The notes beneath the pieces were generated by a model, which searched no databases, was not told the origin of the DNA, and saw nothing but the letters and a program-made list of their open reading frames with translations. Made by a program: the position numbers and the translations under genes. This document shows positions 1 to 8,948 of a DNA stretch of 29,363 nt, in pieces. Location of the stretch: assembly GCA_943704525.1 (NCBI GenBank), contig CALSCQ010000210.1, positions 1 through 29,363 of the forward strand, written 5' to 3'. The stretch comes from Pigoraptor vietnamica. Lineage: Eukaryota; Opisthokonta; Filasterea. Numbering within the stretch: position 1 is the stretch's first letter; each line of letters opens with the position of its first letter.

Positions 1-646
1 ACATGGGACCCCAGCCGATCGAGAAGCCCAGCGAGGAGGAGCGGAACGCCACCCAAATCCTCGCGCGCGAAAGTTCGCAGCCTGTCGCGAAGGTCGCCGC
101 GCTCACTCCCCTCACTCCGCTCACTCTCGGGAAGGTCGCCGCCCTCACTCCCCTCACTCTCGCTCTGAAAGTGGCGCGCCCACCACTTATCGAACTCGAC
201 GTCCGAAAGACCACCAAAACAGTAGAAGTCTCGCTGGCCGCGTTGCTTCACCGCAAATGTCGTCGCATTTTCATTGTTCGCAGAGTACCCGAAAACGCGC
301 GGACACGTGACCGAAAGGGTCGACGCGTGTTGAATCATCCGGAGACTGTTTCGCGCTACCGCTGCCGCGTCCCCGAGACCCGCCGTTGCCTCCAAGGCGT
401 TCAGCTGGTCGACGACGAGAAGGAAACCCAAGCCCTTCTGCTTGGCGAGGCGGGCAAGGTCCTCCACGCTGTCGCACAGCGCAAATTCGACGACGAGGTT
501 AGGGAATGCCATCGCCAAACTGGCTTTTAGACACTTACTGAGTATCCAGTCCATGCTTCCCCTTGATGCGTTCCCTCTTTTCTCTACTGTACGCACGCGC
601 GCGCGCCGGCGCGTTTGTGTGTGTGTGTGTGTGTCTGTGCGTCGGT

Positions 647-686
<40 letters not shown>

Positions 687-1490
687 GGGTGTGGGTGTCG
701 ACATGTGACTGTTGCCGGTATGGGTAAACATCTGATCGTACGCGCGCTCCGGCGTTAACAACGTAGATTGATGCGAAGCATCACTGTATTGCAAAACGGG
801 ACCTGAATTGGGGGGGAGTGGCTTACGCTCCAAAAAGCGGCCTAAATTTTGCGAATTTTTCTGTCTGATGAGGTGGCCTTGGACCAAAGGTGCTTATAGG
901 GTCGGCATCGGCAACACCGAAGCAAGTCGCTGACCCACTTCTTCGCGCGCGGCCCCAAGGCCGCCCCATGGGTTCTCACTCTCCTCGAGAAGTGTCCAAC
1001 GCGTGAGACATTCGATTATGTGCTTTTGAGTAAAAAGGCTGTCAAGAGACAGCACGGCGACCGCATGCCGGCGCCACGTCGACACTTGGCGAACTTTCAA
1101 CGAGCACGACTCGACGAGCGTCGTGAGCACGTCCGGAGCAGCGCACTGAAGTAACACGCCCTCGGCCACTTTTATGATGTGGTCCGAATACTGTCCTCGA
1201 CTTTAGCGGCGCGACATGCTCGCAGTTCAGGAAACTGTGACAAGCGGGCTAAATGCGCCCATGCAGCGCAGCGCCGAAACGAACACGTTCTCCGCGAGTG
1301 ACAGCGACAGCGACGTGTGCGTCTTGCCAAAGCCGGGGGGCTGAATGCACGCCACGATGGCGCGCCCCTGCCAGTGCTGGCTGGCCCCGCTCGCATCACG
1401 AACGACGTCGAGTAACGCGTCAGCGCCGCCGCCGACAATGAAGGGCGCAGGGTGATCGCCCGGGCCAAAGCTTATTTGGGCGGTTGACAA
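1..1490 (-). pseudogene. Decayed P-loop NTPase, Crinkler/RHS-like (fossil)
   Basis: Read on the minus strand, this stretch holds blocks of protein-like sequence that do not form one intact gene. The block nearest 1490 has a glycine-rich P-loop of GKT type followed by a strand-like segment. A middle block lies at about 894-1170. The block below about 560 has a hydrophobic strand ending in VVDQLNALE, like a Walker B strand, and further on a PLLL segment. This order resembles the NTPase part of the Crinkler (CRN) and RHS multigene families of protists and fungi. That assignment comes from memory of the family and is tentative. The copy looks broken in about two or three places and a GT/CA microsatellite lies inside it. 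The left end runs off the window. Decay is moderate, since the blocks are still readable. It could instead be another STAND-like NTPase. Confidence 0.45.
616..706. repeat. (GT)n microsatellite inside the NTPase fossil
   Basis: A GT-rich simple repeat on the plus strand, preceded by alternating GCGC and followed by GGGTGT units. It separates two readable blocks of the minus-strand NTPase fossil. About 190 bp of non-coding-looking sequence follow it, to about position 893. Confidence 0.9.
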
Positions 1491-1944
1491 GCGAGGCCAT
1501 ATCGTCTGCTATCCCCATTTTTCCTCTTGAGTGAGCAAAGGAACAACAGGAAGAAATTTTCTACAAAAAAATTGCGGTGGGATGGGTGTGTTCTGAAGCG
1601 CGGGCAGGAGTTATGCCCCACGCCAAAAATTCATCCGGGGTGCGCGTGCAGCACTCGTGTGTATTTTTTGAGGCGGCATGCAACTGTAGTCGTTCGGTTA
1701 AAGTGTTTCAGGTTCACTTACGACTGAGTTCCGAATGAACGACCACAAGACCTCCGCAGGCGACCGGTCGGCGCCGTGCTGTCGTCGCAGTGGAGTTGCC
1801 GCGCGTGTCTTACTCTCTTTTGCATGCTCCTCGCCCGCACGCAGTGGGCACGTCCGAATACGACGGGCACCAGAATAAGCGATCAAATGAATTTCTCGTG
1901 ATGGAGCGCGAGCGCCTGAACGCGACCGGTGGCTCGCATGGCAC
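1491..1944. other. Intergenic stretch with no supported gene
   Basis: The open frames here are short, low in similarity to anything I recognise, and lack plausible splice partners. The stretch lies between the NTPase fossil and the minisatellite and is somewhat less GC-rich than the coding regions. Confidence 0.6.
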
Positions 1945-3045
1945 AGACGTTCGTGTGTGGCTTTGTGAGCTCGTGCCGAGTCGTGCTGTACGCTCCGGTG
2001 TTGCGCACTCGTTGCATCTCACCGGGCTCCGTGTGGCGCTCTGCGCCCGTGGCACTACACGCTCGCGTGTTGCGCTGTGCGCTCGCGCGGGGCACTACAC
2101 GCTCGTGTGCAGCTCTGTGCGCGAGCGTGTGACGTTGTGCGTTCATGCGTGGCGCTGTACGGTCGTGTATGGCGCTTTGCGCTCGTGTGTGGCGTGGTGC
2201 TGCACGCTAATGCGTGGCGCTGTACGGTCGTGTATGGCGCTTTGCGCTCGTGTGTGGCGTGGTGCTGCACGCTAATGCGTGGCGCTGTACGGTCGTGTGC
2301 TGCACTATGTGCTAGTGTGTGGCGCTGTGCGCTCGGCTCTGTGCGTTCGTATGTGGCGCTGTGCTATAGTGTGTGGTGTTCGTTCATGTGTGGCACTGCG
2401 CGATAGTGCGTGGCGCTGTGCGCTTGCGTGTTGCTCTGTGAGCTCGTGTGTGGCGTTTTGTGCTCGTGTGCGGCGCCGTGCGCTCGTGCGTGGCTATGTG
2501 CGCTCGTGTGTGGCGCCGTGCGCTCGTGCGTGGCGCCGTGTGGCTATGTGCGCTCGCGCCTGGCGCTGTGTGGCGCTGCGCGCTCGTGCGTGGCGCTGTG
2601 CGCTCGTGTGCTGCACTATGCGCTCGTGCGTTGCGCTGTGCGCTCGTGTGTGGCTATGTGCGCTCGTGTGTGGCGCTGTGCGCTCGTGTGCTGCACTATG
2701 CGCTCGTGTGTTGCGCTGTGCGCTCGTGCGCCGCGCTGTGCTCGTCGTGGCTGTACGGTCGTGTGTGGCGCTGTGCGCTCATGTGTGGCTATGTGTGCTT
2801 GTGAGTGGCGCAGTGCGCTCGTGTGTTGCGCTGTGCGCTCGCGCCTGGCGCTGTACGGTCGTGTGTGGCGCTGCGCGCTCGTGCGTGGCGCTGTGCGCTC
2901 GCGCGCCGCGCTGTGCCGTCGTGGCTGTACGCTCGTGTGTGGCTGGGCGCTCATGTGTGGATGTGCGTTCGTTGCGCTGTGCTGTAGTGCGTGGCATTGT
3001 GCGCTCGTTTGTGGCGGTTTGTGCGCTGCGCGCAGAGCACGCTGT
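1945..3045. repeat. 20-bp minisatellite array, about 1.1 kb
   Basis: A tandem array of a 20-bp unit resembling GCTGTGCGCTCGTGTGTGGC, with frequent variants (GCTGTACGGTCGTGTGTGGC, ACTATGCGCTCGTGTGTTGC). It has roughly 50 copies. It is most regular from 2440 to 2950 and degenerate at both ends. The unit has no stop codon in any phase on either strand and its length is not a multiple of three. Every frame therefore stays open, giving overlapping Cys/Val/Arg-rich reading frames of up to 269 codons. I read these as a by-product of the repeat, not as genes. Confidence 0.92.
2147..2276. repeat. Exact 65-bp tandem duplication within the minisatellite
   Basis: Positions 2147-2211 and 2212-2276 read identically. 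A third copy begins at 2277 and diverges after about 22 bp. The perfect identity inside a degenerate array indicates a very recent duplication of a block of about three units. Confidence 0.9.
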
Positions 3046-3501
3046 TCTCCGGCATCCGTGTGATCCAGAGGCACGACCACGGCGTTAACCGCGTTCGCGC
3101 GCTTGTCATCCGCACAGGTTCGTGCGCTGCCTGCTGTGGTGGCGACATGTTCAGTCGGTGCCTATTTTTCAATGGGCGTCCCCACGTTCGCTCCCTTGTT
3201 TACGGGCGCGTGTGTCTGTGAGTCTGTGCGCGCGTCTTTCCCTTGTTTGTGTCGTGCGTCTGGTGCCTGAGTGAGATAGTGTGTGAGAGAGAGACTGCGA
3301 TTTAAGGGAGAAACAGTGTGTGTGTGCGCGCGCGCCCACGCGCCTTGCGTGTTTATTGGTGCATCTGTTACGCTGTGTTAAATGCCCTCCTGCACCCAGC
3401 TGATGCGCACATACGTGTAGTTTGATTTACTTGGCGTACGCCTCAGTGGGCCCAGCACCACACTCACGCCAGTGTACAGATCTGTTTCACAATTGAACGT
3501 T
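3046..3501. other. Intergenic stretch downstream of ICMT
   Basis: Holds GAGAGAGA and GTGTGTGCGCGC simple-sequence patches around 3270-3340. The side next to 3502 should contain the ICMT 3' untranslated region. No supported gene is seen. Confidence 0.6.
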
Positions 3502-4834
3502 CTACGAAATGTACGGAATGCCTGTTCCAACTTTCGACCGATATGTCTTGTAGCTGTCGCCAAAAAATTCAATGAGTGTCTCTTCCTCGTACCTGCAAAA
3601 CCCGGCCAGAGTAACGAATCAGCTGCCAAACAGTATAATTTGCGGTGCATATAATCATCTTACTAAGGCGCAGTGTTGACTGACAATTGACGCTTTGCAA
3701 CAAGTGCCAGTGACCCGTCAAGAGCCCGTACTCACGCAATGCGCTCACGGAAGAAGCGCCACGATGCCACGGCAAACCCAACGAGGGACACGGGATTGCA
3801 CAGCAGAATTTGCGTGCCTATGCTCCACCAGAACCATCCAAAATACGAGGGATGACGCAGCCGCCTGTCCAGGGAATCGAGACTGATCAGACCCAAACGA
3901 CAGTAGTAAATGCACTATGGATCCAAACATGCATATAACAGCAGGCAACAGTAGTTGCACTGCGCAACAGCAGGCAACAGCAGTTGCACTGCGCAACCGG
4001 TACGCATCCGGAAGGTAACTGCAAAACCGGCTGCCGGCGCACGACGAAAACACGGACGGTACAAGCCAAACCCGCAGTCAAATCAGAATGAGGCACATCC
4101 GTGTGCCACCAGACATACCCATAGATGCCTATGGTTACGAGCTCGTGACCCTTTCGCTTGTCGTCGGCAATAATGTGCGAGAAATTGCTCCGCGCCGTGA
4201 ACATGGCCAATTTGCGCACGAATTCGCCAAACAGCACAACCGCTAGACCTGGCCAGCGTGGGATGGCGTCACTCCATCAGCCCGCACGCAGCGCTCAGAA
4301 ACACACCTTCTCTCACTCACCGACCGCGCTAACCCAAGGGTGATGCTTCCATGTTGGAAAGAAGAGCGACTCGATCGCGTATTCCGTGCAGCAAAAGACG
4401 GCCGCCGCCTTGTATTCGAAGCTATGGTTGAGCAAGAATGCTGCGTGTTGCGACGAAATGGTGACAGTTAGGATGGTGCGACGGTGCAACTGCCGTCGCC
4501 GCCAATGTGCCCCAACAGTATGCATGCTGCTGCAACTCACAATCAAGGGACAGCTTCTGCAGATTGAATAAGGCGGTGGTCATGTACTCCGACCAGTGGA
4601 AGAAGGCGAGCGCAGCGAGATACGCCCCAAATGGCCAGTGCCTGCGCAGGAATAAACCGCAAGTCAACGTTTCTCTCGAAAAATTGAGCGAAACGCCGGG
4701 GACACGCACTCGTCAGATGTAAACGAGACGACAAGGCCTGCACCGCATGCCACGCCGATGCCAAACGCCCTCAGCGCAATCTGTCCGGGCACAGGAAGTG
4801 CAGGCACATCACGGAAGGCACCGACAACATCCAT
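3502..4834 (-). CDS. ICMT: Protein-S-isoprenylcysteine O-methyltransferase
   Basis: Methylates the C-terminal prenylcysteine of CaaX proteins, using S-adenosylmethionine, in the ER membrane. Six exons fit: 4834-4710, 4641-4541, 4440-4321, 4248-4119, 3864-3736, 3592-3502 (231 aa). The exons read in order like the animal enzyme: a FHWSEY segment, FLLNHSFEY, GEFVRKLAMFTARSNFSHII, LRHPSYFGWFWWSIGTQ, then WRFFRERIAYEEETLIEFFG and a GTGIPY ending. The RHPSYFGW and EEE..L..FFG blocks are the catalytic C-terminal signature. The N-terminus is shorter than in the human protein (284 aa). An in-frame ATG at 4909 would add 25 residues, but the later ATG matches the family start better. Divergent from CFAP100, with 229 bp between start codons. 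Confidence 0.93.
3937..3994. repeat. 29-bp tandem duplication in an ICMT intron
   Basis: Copies at 3937-3965 and 3966-3994 differ at one base. They lie inside the 4118-3865 intron and consist of CAACAG and TTGCACTGCGC blocks. Confidence 0.85.
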
Positions 4835-4931
4835 GGTGAGAGGCGCTTTGCGGTCCAACCAAAACACTGCGACAAATTGGCGCGTGTTTGACGCCGAAAT
4901 TTTGTACACTTGCTGATAAGCCCCCTTCGTA

Positions 4932-4954
4932 TCACGTGATAAGTTGTCACGTGA
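4932..4954. promoter_or_regulatory. Paired TCACGTGA palindromes (E-box type)
   Basis: TCACGTGA occurs at 4932-4939 and again at 4947-4954, 15 bp apart, in the 229-bp region shared by ICMT and CFAP100. This octamer is the classic site for bHLH-type factors such as the USF/MITF class and yeast Cbf1. Binding here is inferred from the motif only. Confidence 0.6.
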
Positions 4955-4957
4955 TGT

Positions 4958-4971
4958 GTATCCATAGCAAC
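4958..4971 (+). promoter_or_regulatory. Candidate RFX X-box before CFAP100
   Basis: GTATCCATAGCAAC fits the X-box consensus (RYYNYYATRRNRAC) at all but one defined position. It lies 93 bp upstream of the CFAP100 ATG. X-boxes bound by RFX factors mark ciliary gene promoters in animals and their unicellular relatives, and CFAP100 is a ciliary gene. Confidence 0.55.
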
Positions 4972-5020
4972 AACATCCGTGCCGTTCTGTACGAGTTTCA
5001 ACGCACGCACTGGTTCTTAG

Positions 5021-5029
5021 TATAAAAAA
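5021..5029 (+). promoter_or_regulatory. Candidate TATA box of CFAP100
   Basis: TATAAAAAA lies 43 bp before the start codon, downstream of the candidate X-box. If it is the TATA box, the 5' untranslated region is very short. Confidence 0.45.
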
Positions 5030-5063
5030 TCGCCCTTAGGCGCCTGCGTTGCGTGTCGTAAAA

Positions 5064-8000
5064 ATGGCGATGACCACGCGAGAGGCGACGAAACTGCCGC
5101 CGATTGCGGCCGTCGCGGGGCGTTCGCAGGCCGTCGAACGCCATGCTTCGTCGCAGGGGCACTCTGCGCCGCCGAACGGAGCCACTTCGCCCTCGCGCTT
5201 TGCCGCGAACCCCTTTGTGATGCCGCCGGATGAGGAGATCTTCTCCCTGCGCGACGACGAGCGCAAACGCAAGAAGGAGGTTTGTTACTTTGCGATGGCA
5301 TGCCCTTGACGGCGGTGTCTGATGCGTGTGCTTTATTGTCGGCAGGAGAGGGAGAAGGCAAAGACCCTGCGCGTGCACGAGAAAACGACGCAGAGCTCGC
5401 GACTGAACGCAAAGGCGCTTCTCCGCGACGAGGATGACGTTGAACTGCGCGAGGCAATGCAGCGCCACGAGGAGCTGTCGAACACGAACATGATCATGTC
5501 GCACGGTGCGTTGCGGAAGGACAGTTGCGCGCATGGCCTACAACTTGAAACTGACGCGCCCAGCCCGCAGACCGCCACGTGGAAAAGGAGAACCTGGCCG
5601 AATTTATCGCAAAGAAGCGCGAGATGTTCCTTGTGCAGTATTCTCTGGGTGTGAAGCGCGATGAGATGCGAAAGCTCGAGGAGATTGCGCAGGTAATTGT
5701 CGCATCAGCCAGCCCACGTCTTCCCCGTCGCGCCCCACAGGCATTTTTTTCTTTTGCGCGTTGTCGTGCCTGAACTTGTGCGGCCACACTTTTTGGGGTC
5801 CGTTAGTGACGACCGTTGCTATTTCAGCATATATTGGTTTGGGCGCCCTTACTCAGTATGGGTTCCTGCCGTTTGTCCGAGAGTGTGCTTTGTTAACGCT
5901 ACAGTTATGGCGCAGGCGGAGGAACAAAAGCTCGCCAACGACGAGAAGGCGCTCGAGGAAGACGCGGCCAAGTTCGATGCGTTCTTGAAAGAGAACGACA
6001 AGAACTCGGTCGAGGCGATCAAGCGGTGTGTGCGCTCGATGTGAAATGCACTGCAACTGAGAACTCGATCTTATGGACGTGGCTCCTCTGTCGCGGCACT
6101 TACGCTTGTCTTGCTGCAGGGCCGAGGCCGAGACGAAGGCGAAGATGGAAAAGGTGGCGGAGATCAAGAAAATCAACGCGCAGATCATGGCCATTAAGAG
6201 CGAGATGAGCAAGAACGAGGACCAGCTCAAGGAGTACCAGCTCTACAAGGAATTTCTCGACAAGCTGACGCCGCAGGACTGGTTCGAGGAGCGCAAGGCC
6301 GAGCGTCGGAGGCGGAAGGTGCGTGGGCACTTCGTCCGTCCGTCGCCTGTGGGACGCCTTCTGCGGCGCGCTACTGTTCATTGCGTGTGGTTGCAGATGT
6401 CACCGCTTGCCTGGTTAACTGTCCTAGTGTGATCACGGTGGAGCATGCAACCGCGGCGTCCTCGCCCGGCTCGTATTAACCTTGCTTCCTGCAGGACGAC
6501 CGGTCTGGGCGTGGCAAGGACGATGGCGACAGTAAGCTCAACTCTAGCCAGCACGTGTCCCGTGAGCGAAGTGAGTAGTGACGCCCCTTGAGTGACGCAG
6601 TGGGACGTGAGAAACTGACCGCCGGATGGACTGGCTTGCAGATGTCAAGTCGCCGTTTGGGGCTCACGGGAAGCGCGCGACAAAGGGCCAAGTCTCGAAG
6701 CTGCGGGGTGATCGCGCGCTGTCGGCGTCGATGTCCGGGTCCCTTGCGACCGTGCGCGACCCCGCGGGCGAGGACGATGCGAGCGTAATGAGCGGCCACG
6801 ACGACTCAGACGAGGAAGAGGAGGCACGTGAATAGCGTCCCAGTTACCTGCCACTTGTTGTTTTCTAACCCCTGTTTGCGAATTGCTGCGTGCGCAGGAG
6901 CCCGAGCTGTACTTCACGGACCCGAAGCAGCTGCTGGACATTTTTGCCGAGCTTGAGGAGCAGAATCTCTCGCTGATCCAGAACAGCCAGGAGACGGAAG
7001 AGGCCCTCGAGGAGCTCAAGCAGAAGATTGCCGCCACACAGGAGCGCATGTGGGTAACGCCCGTTATGCACATGCATGGTGTGCGTGTAGTGGCTGCCCT
7101 TCTGACACTGACTTTGTGTGCCTTCAAATGCAGGCTCAAGGAGACGGAGTCGCTCAAGCAGCAGATCGAGTACCTCGAGGGCGCCATAACGCGGGAAGAA
7201 GAAAAGGCGCGCAGCCTTGAGGAACGCGCAAAGTGGGTGAAAGTTCATTTGTGTTCCGCTGGATGCCGCGCGCTTGATGCTGCGACTGCGCGCTTAGCTG
7301 ATCCATCGCATCGCGCAGGTTCTTCTCGTTTGGCGTGCTGGGCGTGGAGGACCAGGAGAAGGAGCTTGACGAGATGAATCGCAAGGTCGAGGACGTGTAC
7401 ATGAACTGCATCGGCGACAACGAGGCCAACATCAGCACGCTCCAAATGCTCACAAACATTGAGAACCGCCTCGAGGAGCTCTTTGAGGCGATCGAAACGA
7501 TGCCGCCCGACAAGGTCGAGCAGGCGGAGAAGGTGCGAGGCAGGACATGCGTCTGTGTGTGTGCGTGTGTGCATGTGTATGTGTGTGCGTAGTATGTGAC
7601 ATGCGCGTGTGCGTGTGCGTGTGTGTGCGTGTGCGTGTGCGCATGTGTGAGTCCAGGGAAGGGAAGAGGACGGTTAACACACGTGTCGTTTGCCGCAATG
7701 GCACAGCGCTGATCCGCGCGTATTTTCCTGCGCAGATGAAAGAGAAGGAGCGACGCCAGCGGCAGCGCGAGGAGAAGCTCGAGCTGCAGCGCGTGCACCA
7801 GGAGGAGCGTGTCAAGCGCGCCCTCCAGCGTGCCAAGGAGGCGCCGAGGAAAAAGGTGCGTGTGGGCGTGGGCGTGTGCGTGTGCGTGCGTGCGCGCGTG
7901 TGTGTGTGTGTGGGCGTGTGTGTGACGCAGCAGTTGGTGCGCTGTCCTGACACGTGACCCGATCACCCGCAGACGGGCAAGCCGATCATGTTCCGCAGCG

Positions 8001-8086
8001 CACCGCCGCCGAAGAAGAAGCGGGAGAATGTGCAGCGCGAAAAGAAGAACGAGGAGGAGGAGGAGCTCAAGTACTTTTTCACATAA
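5064..8086 (+). CDS. CFAP100: Cilia- and flagella-associated protein 100
   Basis: Coiled-coil axonemal protein (CCDC37; MIA1 of Chlamydomonas), part of the MIA complex that modulates the inner-arm dynein f/I1. Twelve exons fit: 5064-5279, 5346-5505, 5571-5692, 5916-6025, 6120-6318, 6495-6570, 6642-6823, 6898-7049, 7134-7232, 7319-7532, 7736-7855, 7973-8086 (587 aa). The order matches the human protein: an NPF..P.EEIFSLRDDER box, KTLRVHEKTT, KKREMFLVQYSLGVKRDE, SVEAIKRAEAETKAK, PELYFTDPKQLLDIFAELEE, FSFGV, NISTLQMLTNIENRLEEL, KVEQAEK.KEKERR, and an acidic tail ending in YFFT. An acidic, serine-rich spacer (exons 6-7) separates the two coiled-coil halves. The exon 7 donor is uncertain: a GC-type site at 6824, or a GT site at 6785 giving 574 aa. 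Confidence 0.95.
7550..7650 (+). repeat. (GT/GCGT)n tract in CFAP100 intron 10
   Basis: Dense GTGTGTGCGTGT repeats begin about 15 bp after the splice donor. A second GT-rich tract fills most of the next intron (7856-7925). Both are GT-rich in the sense direction. Confidence 0.85.
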
Positions 8087-8948
8087 CATGTACATAGCTA
8101 ATACAACAGCACGAAAACAACATTCGTATGTGAACTTTTGCCATGACCTGCCTTTGCAGCCGCTTTGCAAAATGGCTCGTTCGTGCGCAATTACAATAAG
8201 CACTCCCAAACAGTTGCAATAAGAGATGGACATCACGCAACAGCGCACGCAAGCCGAAACTTTGGCGCATTGTCACAAATAACACAGAGGGGACTAAAGC
8301 AACTTCAACAAAGAAAACGGAGGCAACTGTAACACGCCAAACAAGCGTATCCCGCCATGTGCACACACGGCAATTGCACACAACAACAACGTTTATCCCC
8401 GTCCACTCGCGCGCACAAACACACAAACGCACGCGAACAGCAACAGTCACACGCACACAATGGTGCAGTATTGCGACCGCACTCAGCTCCCACTCGCGAC
8501 AAAGCGAGTTGAGTTGCAATTGGCGCCCCATCTATTTTTGCATTTTCTTTGTCTTCTTTGTCAAAAGAGGGCCATCCAGCGGACGCTGGGGAGAGAGAGG
8601 TGGCCATAAATTGGAGCAGGAGGGGCGCAGAGCCCCCCGCCGTCACGTAGCCCAGTTTTGCTTCGTGGGTATGAAGGGTCCGTCCCGCGCGCACCGCACG
8701 CACCACGCGCACACCCCGGAGGCATGCGCGCGCAGTGCGTGCGGCCGCGCGGGCCGTGTTCTGCAATACGTCCAGCGGTCTGGCTGCTCGCATGCGCTCA
8801 TGGCAAGCCGACGCCGTCCGTCGCAGGAACTAGAGTGTGGTTCAGGTGATGCACTGTGTGCAAACGCCGTACATTTTTTGCACCGCACTCAGTTGGGTCA
8901 TCAAAGGCACGTGATCGCCAATAGCAGTTTGCAAAACAGTTCATTTGC
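8087..8948. other. Intergenic stretch between convergent CFAP100 and CNOT11
   Basis: 862 bp that must include the two 3' untranslated regions. It holds CA-rich patches (8358-8460) and a CACGTGAT motif near 8909. The long open frames here are low-complexity Arg/His/Thr-rich strings without homology that I recognise, and one continues antisense through CNOT11. No gene is supported. Confidence 0.6.

Noticed and set aside
3-530. Plus-strand frame of 175 codons at the left edge
   Set aside because: It is antisense to the readable blocks of the minus-strand NTPase fossil, which show family motifs. The plus product has repeated LTPLTPLTL and no recognisable domain.
1945-3045. Could the regular 20-bp periodicity be a CRISPR array?
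   Set aside because: There are no unique spacers between repeats, the units are directly adjacent and divergent, and the window is eukaryotic.
2279-3088. Plus-strand frame of 269 codons, rich in Cys, Val, Arg and Ala
   Set aside because: It lies wholly in the 20-bp minisatellite, whose unit lacks stops in all frames. Overlapping frames of similar make-up exist on both strands.
4835-4909. Upstream in-frame ATG for ICMT, adding 25 residues
   Set aside because: The added residues show no similarity to ICMT N-termini, and the start at 4834 leaves a cleaner shared 5' region. It remains possible.
7154-8248. Minus-strand frame of 364 codons with long His/Thr/Ala repeats
   Set aside because: It is antisense to CFAP100 exons 9-12, and its HTHTHT strings are translated intron microsatellites.
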